A stretch of DNA of 8,212 nucleotides from Candidatus Sulfotelmatobacter sp. (GTDB lineage: Bacteria > Acidobacteriota > Terriglobia > Terriglobales > SbA1), in the NCBI GenBank assembly GCA_030151135.1, contig JASLEQ010000144.1, forward strand, positions 1 through 8,212. Direction: 5' to 3'. Each line of letters starts with the position of its first letter. Position 1 is the first letter of the stretch. Shown here one piece after another: positions 1 to 6,389 of the stretch. The notes below the pieces were generated by a model, which was not told where the DNA came from, did not search any database, and was given only the letters and a program-made list of their open reading frames with translations. Made by a program: the position numbers and the translations under genes.

Positions 1-28
1 GAACAACGATCCAGGTGGATCGTTGTTC
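1..28. repeat. Perfect short-loop palindrome at the window edge
   Basis: Bases 1-13 and 16-28 are exact reverse complements separated by two bases (GG). The palindrome lies inside the partial SRPBCC reading frame and starts at the very first base of the window. It could be real coding sequence or a fold-back artefact at a contig end. Confidence 0.6.
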
Positions 29-355
29 GTCTAACTTCGTTACGCTCTGCAGCCGGTTCATGAACCGTGGCAAGTTCTCGATATCCTTCCAGAAGCCGTA
101 GGCTTCCTCCGGCTTGCAATTGATCAGCACGCTAGTGCGCGCCGAATCGCTCTGAGCTTTTGGCTTGTACAGCACGCCAAAAGCAGCCAGTGAGCCGCCA
201 CTGGCAGCCAAGGCCGCGCCCAGCGGCGATCTGCGAGCGATCCCATAGACCGCCAGTGCACCGCCACCGATTACGGCGGCCCATTGCTGCGCTCCCATCG
301 AGCGCCGCTTTCGACGACGAGGGTTTGTGGCTCCCATACCTGAATTTTTCACCAT
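1..355 (-). CDS. SRPBCC/COQ10-like (START-fold) membrane-anchored protein, partial
   Basis: This is the first 118 codons of a minus-strand gene that leaves the window at its left edge. Residues 10-18 are a basic stretch (NPRRRKRRS). Residues 24-63 are rich in Gly and Ala and look like one or two membrane helices with short small-residue motifs. From about residue 74 the pattern VLINCKPEEAYGFWKDIENL, then PRFMNRL, matches the start of the polyketide cyclase/dehydrase (COQ10-like, SRPBCC) domain, a hydrophobic-ligand-binding helix-grip fold. Similar proteins with a short membrane N-terminus plus this domain are common in soil bacteria, and their ligand is generally unknown. The start at 355 is chosen because AAGG lies 10 bases upstream; the ATG at 337 is an alternative. 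The domain's later strands and C-terminal helix are outside the window. The family call is recognition of the pattern; no function can be assigned. Confidence 0.8.
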   Translation of the reverse strand, partial: MVKNSGMGATNPRRRKRRSMGAQQWAAVIGGGALAVYGIARRSPLGAALAASGGSLAAFGVLYKPKAQSDSARTSVLINCKPEEAYGFWKDIENLPRFMNRLQSVTKLDEQRSTWIVV

Positions 356-676
356 AGAAATAAGACCTTTTTGTGGATTGTTGAATGCCTTGAACTTGCG
401 CATTCTTTGGCTTACGGAATGTTGCGGTTTGTGTAACCGGAAGTTTGGAGCTTGTACAACTCACCACCATCACAAGTGAAGATCAGATGCCACCCCCACA
501 AGGACCGTTGTCACGGAAGTCAGGAATCGACATCAGCCGGCGAAAACTTTCTCTTAAAACGTCATGCAGTAAAACCAGAATTCAGAAGCAATGTGAGACC
601 GAGGCTTAAACCCCGCCGGGATTCCCCTTAGCCCCCAGACCTTGTTCGGGGTCCGAAAACCGCACCGCCTCAACCC
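356..676. other. Intergenic region between divergent genes, no gene recognised
   Basis: These 321 bases separate the minus-strand SRPBCC gene from the plus-strand HtrA gene, so promoters for both should lie here. The small open frames crossing it, for example on the minus strand through 473, have no family resemblance and are in the wrong frame for the SRPBCC gene. I see no convincing -35/-10 pair. The best plus-strand -35-like hexamer is TTGTCA at 508-513, but the sequence at the expected -10 distance is poor. The interval from about 630 to 655 can form weak C-rich/G-rich pairings only. Confidence 0.5.
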
Positions 677-1795
677 GTGAATCCCGCCTATATCGACCGG
701 CATCTATCCAGCATGCCTCTGGAACGAGATGAAAGTGAAAGTGTTCCCTGGAATGTCCTGACGACTTCAGATGCGGGACAATCCCGCGATCATGAATTCC
801 TCCGCGATGGCTTGCCTCAGGCAGGCCCTCACGCCGCATCCTCCGACCGTTCTCTGCTCGATGCTTATTCCACCGCTGTCATCGGCGCTGTCGAACGCAT
901 AAGCCCCTCGGTAGTGAACATCGAAGTTCACCAGCGCGCACGTCAGACGCGCTCCGGAGAACCGCGTGAACGGCAGGGCGGCGGCTCGGGATTCGTATTC
1001 ACGCCCGACGGCCTCATCCTAACCAACAGCCACGTAGTGCATGACGCATTGCGAATGGCAGTGACTCTCTCCGACGGCCGCCGCATGCCCGCGGCACTCA
1101 TTGGCGAAGATCCAGCCAGCGACTTGGCCGTTGTCCGAGTCGACGAGCCGGGACTGACCGCAGCCGTGTTAGGAGATTCGCAGAAACTCCGTGTGGGTCA
1201 GATTGCCATTGCGATCGGCGCTCCCTACGGCTTCCAGTCCACTGTTACTGCCGGAGTGGTGAGCGCCCTCGGGCGTTCTCTGCGATCGTATTCCGGACGC
1301 CTGATCGACGATGTGATCCAGACCGATGCGGCCTTGAATCCCGGCAACTCCGGCGGGCCGCTTATCGACTCCAACGGACACGTTGTCGGTGTAAACACCG
1401 CCACCATCCTGCCCGCGCAGGGAATTTGCTTCGCCATCGGAATCAACACGGCAAAATTCGTGGCTAGCCGCCTGTTGCGCGATGGCCGCATCCGCCGAAG
1501 CTATGTCGGGATCTCGGGACAAACCGTTCCGATTCATCGCCGCATCGTGCGCTTTTATGACCTCCCGAAAGAAACTGGAGCCATGGTGCTCTCCGTGGAG
1601 GATGGCAGTCCGGCAAAGCGCGCCGGCCTGCGCGAGGGCGACATCATTCTCGCTCTCGAAGCCCAGCCCGTCGCCGGCGTTGATGATCTGCATCGCCTGC
1701 TGACCGAAGTGCGCGTCGGTGTAAGCTCCTCGTTAACCGTCCTGCGCGGAACGGAACGTTTGGCCATAAGCATCGTGCCCGAAGAGACTCGTTAA
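677..1795 (+). CDS. HtrA/DegP-like S1C serine protease with one PDZ domain
   Basis: This is a trypsin-fold protease of the HtrA family, which degrades or refolds damaged proteins and recognises hydrophobic C-termini through PDZ domains. Residues 65-265 form the protease domain, with all three catalytic residues visible: His119 in LTNSHVVHD, Asp149 in DPASDLAVV and Ser225 in NPGNSGGPL. Residues 275-368 form a single PDZ domain containing the usual SPAKRAGLREGD loop. The length of 372 residues fits one-PDZ members. There is no N-terminal signal peptide or hydrophobic anchor; the first 60 residues are polar and acidic. Export is therefore not supported, and the protein may be cytoplasmic. The start is uncertain: GTG at 677 is the first start after an in-frame stop at 629, ATG at 713 is possible, and neither has a Shine-Dalgarno site. 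It stands alone, 85 bases upstream of uppS. Confidence 0.92.
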   Translation: MNPAYIDRHLSSMPLERDESESVPWNVLTTSDAGQSRDHEFLRDGLPQAGPHAASSDRSLLDAYSTAVIGAVERISPSVVNIEVHQRARQTRSGEPRERQGGGSGFVFTPDGLILTNSHVVHDALRMAVTLSDGRRMPAALIGEDPASDLAVVRVDEPGLTAAVLGDSQKLRVGQIAIAIGAPYGFQSTVTAGVVSALGRSLRSYSGRLIDDVIQTDAALNPGNSGGPLIDSNGHVVGVNTATILPAQGICFAIGINTAKFVASRLLRDGRIRRSYVGISGQTVPIHRRIVRFYDLPKETGAMVLSVEDGSPAKRAGLREGDIILALEAQPVAGVDDLHRLLTEVRVGVSSSLTVLRGTERLAISIVPEETR

Positions 1796-1804
1796 TTCGT
1801 TTCT

Positions 1805-1826
1805 GGCGCGGACGGGCGTCCGCGCC
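1805..1826. repeat. Perfect 9-bp GC hairpin between htrA-like gene and uppS
   Basis: GGCGCGGAC and GTCCGCGCC pair perfectly around the loop GGGC, ten bases after the HtrA stop codon. No run of T follows on either strand, so it is a poor intrinsic terminator. It could be a REP-like interspersed palindrome, a transcript-stabilising 3' stem or a weak attenuator. Only the structure is seen; the role is inferred. Confidence 0.55.
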
Positions 1827-1862
1827 GGTACACCTGCCGTCATTGCATCCCCCCTCCCCGTG

Positions 1863-1871
1863 TGGTAGCCT
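1863..1871 (+). promoter_or_regulatory. Possible extended -10 element of uppS
   Basis: TGGTAGCCT fits the extended -10 pattern TGnTAnnnT and ends 9 bases before the uppS ATG. No clear -35 box is seen. Transcription from here would give an extremely short leader. This is a pattern match only. Confidence 0.25.
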
Positions 1872-1880
1872 CTAATCGGA

Positions 1881-2699
1881 ATGTCCACTTTGCACGACAA
1901 AGTACCTGCGGGCCTCGATCGCAAAGAAGCCGACATCTACCGGCATCTGGACCCGTCCCGGCTCCCCCGGCACATTGCGATCATCATGGACGGCAATGGC
2001 CGATGGGCCAGGCGCCGCCACATGCCGCGCATCGCCGGACATCGCGCTGGCGTTGCGGCCGTACGCTCGACTGTAGAGACCGCTGCGCGAATTCACATCC
2101 CTGCGCTCACCCTCTACGCATTTTCAGAAGAAAACTGGAAACGTCCGGCCACCGAGGTCGGATTCCTCATGCGGCTCCTGACCCGCTATTTGAAAGCCGA
2201 GGTCGCCACCCTCAATAAAAACAACATTCGCCTCGAATACATTGGGCGTCAGCAGGAACTGCCCCAGGATGTGCAGGAACGAATGGATTGGGCCCGCGAC
2301 GCGACCCGCCGCAATACGGGCATGGTGCTGACCCTGGCCCTGAACTACAGCGCGCGCAGCGAACTGGTCGATGCCTTCCGTGCAATCGCTGAACGAGCTG
2401 CGAAAAATGGCGGACTCGATCATTTACGAATCGACGAAGCCATGGTCTCCCGCCACCTCTACACGCGTGACTTGCCCGATCCCGATCTCGTTGTTCGAAC
2501 TTCCGGTGAGATGCGTCTGAGCAATTTCCTTCTCTGGCAGCTGGCGTATGCAGAAATTTATGTGACTTCGACATTGTGGCCGGATTTCCGCGGTGTACAT
2601 CTGCTCGAAGGCATCGCGGAATATCAGAAACGCGAACGCCGCTACGGCGGCCTCAACCATCACGACACCCACGTACCAGCCGAGACAGTAAAGGTCTGA
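1881..2699 (+). CDS. uppS: Undecaprenyl diphosphate synthase (cis-prenyltransferase)
   Basis: The enzyme condenses FPP with eight IPP units in cis to give C55 undecaprenyl diphosphate, the lipid carrier for peptidoglycan and other cell-wall polymers. It acts at the cytoplasmic face of the membrane. The N-terminal HIAIIMDGNGRWA block holds the essential Mg2+-binding aspartate (Asp37), followed by GHRAGV for diphosphate binding. LYAFSEENWKRP lies at residues 78-89. RTSGEMRLSNFLLWQLAYAE at 206-225 is the family's C-terminal signature, followed by LWPDF. The 272 residues compare with about 250 in E. coli; the extra length is a polar N-terminal extension of about 20 residues and a short tail. The first ATG after the upstream gap is used, with no good Shine-Dalgarno site. 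It heads the uppS-cdsA-dxr-rseP block, an order conserved in many bacteria. Confidence 0.97.
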   Translation: MSTLHDKVPAGLDRKEADIYRHLDPSRLPRHIAIIMDGNGRWARRRHMPRIAGHRAGVAAVRSTVETAARIHIPALTLYAFSEENWKRPATEVGFLMRLLTRYLKAEVATLNKNNIRLEYIGRQQELPQDVQERMDWARDATRRNTGMVLTLALNYSARSELVDAFRAIAERAAKNGGLDHLRIDEAMVSRHLYTRDLPDPDLVVRTSGEMRLSNFLLWQLAYAEIYVTSTLWPDFRGVHLLEGIAEYQKRERRYGGLNHHDTHVPAETVKV

Positions 2700-2705
2700 C
2701 CGGGA

Positions 2706-2784
2706 TTTGGTAATTTTGTAATCGGGCAGTTTGGTAATTTGGATTCTCGATTTTCCAAATTACCCGATTACCAAATTACAAAAT
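2706..2784. repeat. AT-rich modular inverted repeat between uppS and cdsA
   Basis: An AT-rich island sits in otherwise GC-rich sequence. The arm at 2713-2742 and the reverse complement of 2755-2784 agree at 24 of 30 positions, with a 12-base centre at 2743-2754. The arms are built from short units: GGTAAT occurs at 2709 and 2733, TGTAAT at 2718, ATTACC at 2759 and 2768, and ATTACA at 2775. In RNA this would make a long hairpin between two co-directional genes. Its composition and modular structure suggest an interspersed repeat rather than coding sequence. I recall similar GGTAATTTGG strings in acidobacterial intergenic DNA, but could not check this. Confidence 0.75.
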
Positions 2785-2796
2785 GCCTTCACTCCC

Positions 2797-3693
2797 TTGC
2801 TCAAACGCATAGCAACAGCAGTCGTACTAATCCCGATTGTTCTGGCGCTGATCCTTCGGGCGCCGATATGGGCGCTCGCGATTGTGGCCGGAGCCGTCGC
2901 GCTGCTCACTATCCATGAATTTCTCAAGCTCACCGAGTCTTACGGAGTAAAACCTCTTCGCACGCTGACCTACATTTTCGTTGCGATGTTCTTCGCACTG
3001 CTCGCGTTCAACCTCGGCAATGAGAAACCGCTGCTGTCGACGGCGGTCTTCGTGTACTGCCTGGGATTTGCAGCGGCCATTGCGCCTTTTATTTTTCTGA
3101 CGCGGGCTATGCGCGATGAATCTCTCAGCGCTGGTTATCCGGCCGCTGCTGCTTCGGTGTTCGCTTTCGCTTACGTCGCTCTTCCGATGGGAATGCTGGT
3201 GCAACTGCGGCAGCAGTGGGCGGGAGCTTTTTATCTTCTCTATTTGTTGCTCGTAGTTTGGGCTGGCGACATCTTCGCGTATTTCGTCGGGAAATCGATT
3301 GGGCGTCACCTCATGGCACCGCGCATCAGTCCCAAGAAGACGTGGGAGGGCGCCGCCGCGTCCGTGATCGCCAGCGTCGCCGTTGGATGGCTCCTCTTCA
3401 ACTATTCTCTGCCGATCAGTTCCGCTCTGCTCCGCGCCGGACTGATCGAACGCCGCGATGGCCTCTTCGGGCTCGAGCAACCTGCGATGGGACCTATCAT
3501 CATCCTCACAATTGTGTTGAACATCGCTGCGCAGTTGGGCGATCTGGTCGAATCCCTGATCAAGCGTGGAGCGAACGTGAAGGATTCCGGAGGCATTCTG
3601 CCGGGCCACGGAGGCATGCTCGACCGCATTGATGCGCTGCTCTTCGCCGCTCCAGTGCTGTGGTACTATGCCGCCTGGCGCGTGATGCAGTAA
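2797..3693 (+). CDS. cdsA: Phosphatidate cytidylyltransferase (CDP-diglyceride synthase)
   Basis: This integral membrane enzyme makes CDP-diacylglycerol from CTP and phosphatidic acid, the branch point for phosphatidylglycerol, cardiolipin and phosphatidylethanolamine. The protein is a series of hydrophobic helices. Its C-terminal signature at residues 253-279 is complete: S-LIKR, then KDSGG, LPGHGGMLDRID, which matches the CdsA family pattern including the metal-binding aspartates. With the TTG at 2797 the protein has 298 residues and begins LLKRIATAVVLIPIVL, as family members usually do after Met. The open frame continues upstream to a TTG at 2731 inside the AT-rich repeat, adding 22 residues of repeat-encoded sequence that I consider unlikely. 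Neither start has a Shine-Dalgarno site. It lies between uppS and dxr, probably in the same transcript. Confidence 0.95.
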   Translation: MLKRIATAVVLIPIVLALILRAPIWALAIVAGAVALLTIHEFLKLTESYGVKPLRTLTYIFVAMFFALLAFNLGNEKPLLSTAVFVYCLGFAAAIAPFIFLTRAMRDESLSAGYPAAAASVFAFAYVALPMGMLVQLRQQWAGAFYLLYLLLVVWAGDIFAYFVGKSIGRHLMAPRISPKKTWEGAAASVIASVAVGWLLFNYSLPISSALLRAGLIERRDGLFGLEQPAMGPIIILTIVLNIAAQLGDLVESLIKRGANVKDSGGILPGHGGMLDRIDALLFAAPVLWYYAAWRVMQ

Positions 3694-3732
3694 CCTCCCC
3701 GGCTTTCCCCCGCAAGACCGACTCCGGACGCG

Positions 3733-3738
3733 TAAAAT
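3733..3738 (+). promoter_or_regulatory. Possible -10 hexamer upstream of dxr
   Basis: TAAAAT is one mismatch from TATAAT and ends 15 bases before the dxr ATG. No matching -35 box is obvious. It could provide an internal start giving a very short leader; dxr may equally be read from upstream. Confidence 0.28.
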
Positions 3739-3753
3739 AGAAGTTCTCTCTTC

Positions 3754-4947
3754 ATGAAACGCATCGCCATCCTGGGATCCACCGGCTCGATTGGCCGCAG
3801 CACACTCAGCGTGGCCGAATCTTATCCCGATCGATTCCAGATCGTTACGCTCGCCGCTGGTTCCAACCTCGATTCCGCGTTTGAGCAGGCCATGCGCTGG
3901 AAGCCGCGCGTCATCTCCATCGCATCAGAAAAAGACGCAGATGCGCTCCGCGCCCGGCTGAAACGCGAAGGGCTAAACGAGATCGAGGTCGTCCACGGTT
4001 CGGCCGGAACCGTGAGGGTGGCTACTCATTCCGAAGTTGACTTTGTCGTCAGCGCAATCGTCGGAGTGGCAGGCCTCGAAGCTACCTACGAAGCGGTGCG
4101 CGCTGGGAAGACTCTCGGCCTCGCCAACAAAGAATGCCTTGTAGCGGCCGGCGATCTCATCACCACCGAAGCCCGCAACCGCAACGTGGCACTGTTGCCC
4201 ATCGACAGCGAGCACAACGCAGTGCATCAATGCATGCGTGGCGGACGCACGGACGAAGTCTTGCGGGTTTGGCTCACCGCTTCCGGGGGCCCATTCCGTA
4301 ATACTCCGCTGTCAGAATTTGCGGCCATCACTGTGGAACAGGCCCTGAATCATCCCACCTGGAAAATGGGCAAACGCATCACCATCGACTCTGCAACCCT
4401 GATGAACAAGGGCTTTGAAGTCATCGAGGCGTGCAGACTTTTTCACATGCCTCCACAAAAGGTGGAAGTCATTGTCCATCCCCAATCGACAACCCATTCC
4501 ATGGTCGAGTTTGTTGATGGAAGCATACTTGCTCAGTTCTCCGTGACCGATATGCGCCTGCCGATTCTTTACGCCCTAACATATCCTGACCGTATTCAAT
4601 CGGATATGCGCTTTTCCGTCAGTGACTTGCGTCATCTGGACTTCAGCCCGCCCGACCTGAAAAAATTTCCTTGTCTGCGGCTGGCTTATGAGGCAGTGGA
4701 GGCCGGTGGCGCCAAAACCGTCGCGCTCAACGCCGCCGATGAGGTGGCCGTAGCTGCGTTTCTTGAGGGCAAAATCCAGTTCGAACAGATTCCCGCCCTC
4801 ATCGAAAAGGTTCTTGCCGTTACAAGTTCCAGGGTTCCGGAGTCCATCCAGGAAGTGCTCGAACTCGATGCCGAAGCTCGCCGTCAAGCCCGCGAACGGA
4901 TCAATACCGTCCAGAAAACCGGACGGCCCGAAACATCTTTCGCGTAA
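3754..4947 (+). CDS. dxr: 1-deoxy-D-xylulose 5-phosphate reductoisomerase
   Basis: This cytoplasmic enzyme catalyses the first committed step of the MEP pathway: NADPH-dependent rearrangement and reduction of DXP to MEP. It is the fosmidomycin target. The N-terminus KRIAILGSTGSIGRSTL is the NADPH-binding glycine loop. LPIDSEHNAVHQC carries metal ligands Asp151 and Glu153, and NKGFEVIEA carries Glu222. TASGGPFR (Ser177) and NHPTWKMG (His200) form the phosphate-binding and flexible-loop region. All of these sit nine residues earlier than, or one residue off, the E. coli numbering known to me. The 397 residues match the family's usual length of about 400, so the protein looks complete and active. 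It begins 60 bases after cdsA and ends 39 bases before rseP. There is no clear Shine-Dalgarno site. Confidence 0.97.
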   Translation: MKRIAILGSTGSIGRSTLSVAESYPDRFQIVTLAAGSNLDSAFEQAMRWKPRVISIASEKDADALRARLKREGLNEIEVVHGSAGTVRVATHSEVDFVVSAIVGVAGLEATYEAVRAGKTLGLANKECLVAAGDLITTEARNRNVALLPIDSEHNAVHQCMRGGRTDEVLRVWLTASGGPFRNTPLSEFAAITVEQALNHPTWKMGKRITIDSATLMNKGFEVIEACRLFHMPPQKVEVIVHPQSTTHSMVEFVDGSILAQFSVTDMRLPILYALTYPDRIQSDMRFSVSDLRHLDFSPPDLKKFPCLRLAYEAVEAGGAKTVALNAADEVAVAAFLEGKIQFEQIPALIEKVLAVTSSRVPESIQEVLELDAEARRQARERINTVQKTGRPETSFA

Positions 4948-4986
4948 TTTTGGAATCTAATAAGTGGGAGCGTTCGTACCTCAAAT

Positions 4987-6315
4987 ATGTCTGACTTTCT
5001 GACCTCGCTCATTGCCGTCGTTGGCGTTCTAGGTTTCATGATTTTGATCCACGAGTTCGGCCACTACGCCGTGGCCAAGTGGCTCGGAGTGCGCGTCGAG
5101 CAGTTTGCCATCGGCTTCGGCAAGCGTCTCGTCGGCTTCCGCAAGGGCGAAACGGACTACCGCATTAACGCTATCCCTCTCGGCGGTTACGTCAAGATGA
5201 GCGGCGAAAACCCCATGGACGCCCGCTCCGACGATCCACGCGAGTTCATGAATCATCCCCGGTGGCATCGCTTCCTCATCGCGATTGCCGGCCCCGCCAT
5301 GAACATCCTGCTCGCCATCGTGCTGCTCACCACGGTTTACATGGTGCATTACGAATACCCGGCCGTTTACGACGAGCCACCCGTGATCGGATGGGTTTTG
5401 AAAGATACCGCCGAGGCGAAAGCTGGGCTCGAAGTGGGCGATCGCATTACCCGCGTCGATGACGTTCAGAATCCCACATGGGAGCAAGTCGAACTCAAAG
5501 AAGCATTGAGCCCTGGGCAGCCTCTCGATGTCCAGATTGATCGCAATGGAAAGACTCTCGACAAGACTGTCGTTCCTGAGGCAACCGGGCTCGATCAGAT
5601 CGGATACGCAGGTTGGGCGCCTAAAGAAAACACCGTCACCATCACGGACCTTGTTCCGGGCATGCCCGCCGAGAAAGCGGGCCTGCAGGAAGGCGATCAA
5701 ATCGTTTCGGTCGACGGGAAACCGGTCCCCGCGCTCGCATCCATGGTCGAGAGCCTGAAGATCACCAAAGATAAGCCGATCAACATCACCGTTCTGCGTG
5801 ACGGTCAGCAGAAGACATTCACAGTCCAGCCGGTCCTATCCGACAAGTGGTATCGCATCGGCATCGGTAGCATGCAGATGAAGGTGAAGACTTTGCCCTT
5901 CGCGCAGGCATTGCAGCTTTCGTTGCACGAGAACCGTCAGAACGCCTTGCTGATTCTGGAACTCGTGAAGAAAATGGCCCAGCGCAAGATTTCCATGCGC
6001 TCCATCGAGGGTCCGATTCGTATCGGCCAGGCCGCCGGTGAAGCGGCACGCCGCAAAGGCTGGACGCCGCTGATGAGTCTTACTGCGGCCATTAGCTTGA
6101 ACCTCGGAATATTCAACCTGTTGCCAATCCCGATTCTCGACGGTGGGGTAATTCTCTTCCTCGCCATCGAAGGCCTCATGCGCCGCGACATCAGCATGAA
6201 CATCAAGGAACGCGTTTATCAGGCGGCCTTCGTGTTCCTGGTCTTGTTTGCGGTGATGGTCATCTATAACGACTTGATGAAGACCATCCCCGGGCTGGCC
6301 GACAAGCTGCCATGA
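4987..6315 (+). CDS. rseP: RseP-type site-2 intramembrane zinc metalloprotease with two PDZ domains
   Basis: This M50 site-2 protease cleaves transmembrane segments after a first cut by another protease. In E. coli it releases sigma-E from the anti-sigma factor RseA and clears signal-peptide remnants. The first helix contains the zinc motif HEFGH (His22, Glu23, His26). A second hydrophobic stretch is at 95-120. Two PDZ domains span about 125-200 and 206-283, the second with MPAEKAGLQEGD. The C-terminal helices carry NLLPIPILDGG at 377-387, where Asp385 is the third zinc ligand. The 442 residues equal the usual length of about 450. The ATG at 4987 is the only in-frame start nearby; a GGGAG lies 16 bases upstream, too far for standard spacing. 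No anti-sigma or sigma gene is visible in this window, so its substrate is unknown. It is the last gene before the terminator. Confidence 0.96.
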   Translation: MSDFLTSLIAVVGVLGFMILIHEFGHYAVAKWLGVRVEQFAIGFGKRLVGFRKGETDYRINAIPLGGYVKMSGENPMDARSDDPREFMNHPRWHRFLIAIAGPAMNILLAIVLLTTVYMVHYEYPAVYDEPPVIGWVLKDTAEAKAGLEVGDRITRVDDVQNPTWEQVELKEALSPGQPLDVQIDRNGKTLDKTVVPEATGLDQIGYAGWAPKENTVTITDLVPGMPAEKAGLQEGDQIVSVDGKPVPALASMVESLKITKDKPINITVLRDGQQKTFTVQPVLSDKWYRIGIGSMQMKVKTLPFAQALQLSLHENRQNALLILELVKKMAQRKISMRSIEGPIRIGQAAGEAARRKGWTPLMSLTAAISLNLGIFNLLPIPILDGGVILFLAIEGLMRRDISMNIKERVYQAAFVFLVLFAVMVIYNDLMKTIPGLADKLP

Positions 6316-6344
6316 GCCCAGGCGCAGCCTAAGAGCTCGATCAG

Positions 6345-6386
6345 AAATCAGCCGGCGGGGCCAATCCTCGCCGGCTGATTTGTTTT
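6345..6386 (+). terminator. Intrinsic terminator after rseP
   Basis: AAATCAGCCGGCG (6345-6357) pairs perfectly with 6369-6381 over 13 bp, with further possible pairs closing an 11-base interior, and is followed by TGTTTT. It lies 30 bases after the rseP stop. The convergent minus-strand gene stops at 6390, so the same stem may also end its transcripts. The A-rich left base gives TTTCTG after the stem on that strand, which is a weaker tract. Confidence 0.88.
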
Positions 6387-6389
6387 CCA

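Noticed and set aside
132..473. Minus-strand open frame of 113 codons overlapping the left-edge gene
   Set aside because: It is in a different frame from the SRPBCC gene, which has a recognisable domain and ribosome site, and its own translation has no family-like pattern.
1169..1693. Long minus-strand open frame opposite the HtrA gene
   Set aside because: It mirrors a gene with an intact catalytic triad and PDZ domain. Its translation is low in recognisable motifs and has no ribosome site, as expected for an antisense shadow in GC-rich DNA.
1805..1826. GC hairpin as an intrinsic terminator of the HtrA gene
   Set aside because: The stem is strong, but no T-rich tract follows on either strand, so it is listed as a repeat or hairpin instead.
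2827..3609. 260-codon minus-strand open frame opposite cdsA
   Set aside because: The plus strand encodes the complete CdsA signature; the reverse translation is rich in Arg, Gln and Glu with no domain, a typical complement of a hydrophobic membrane protein.
5029..5700. 223-codon minus-strand open frame opposite rseP
   Set aside because: The plus strand carries HEFGH and the PDZ domains of RseP. The reverse frame shows no family features.
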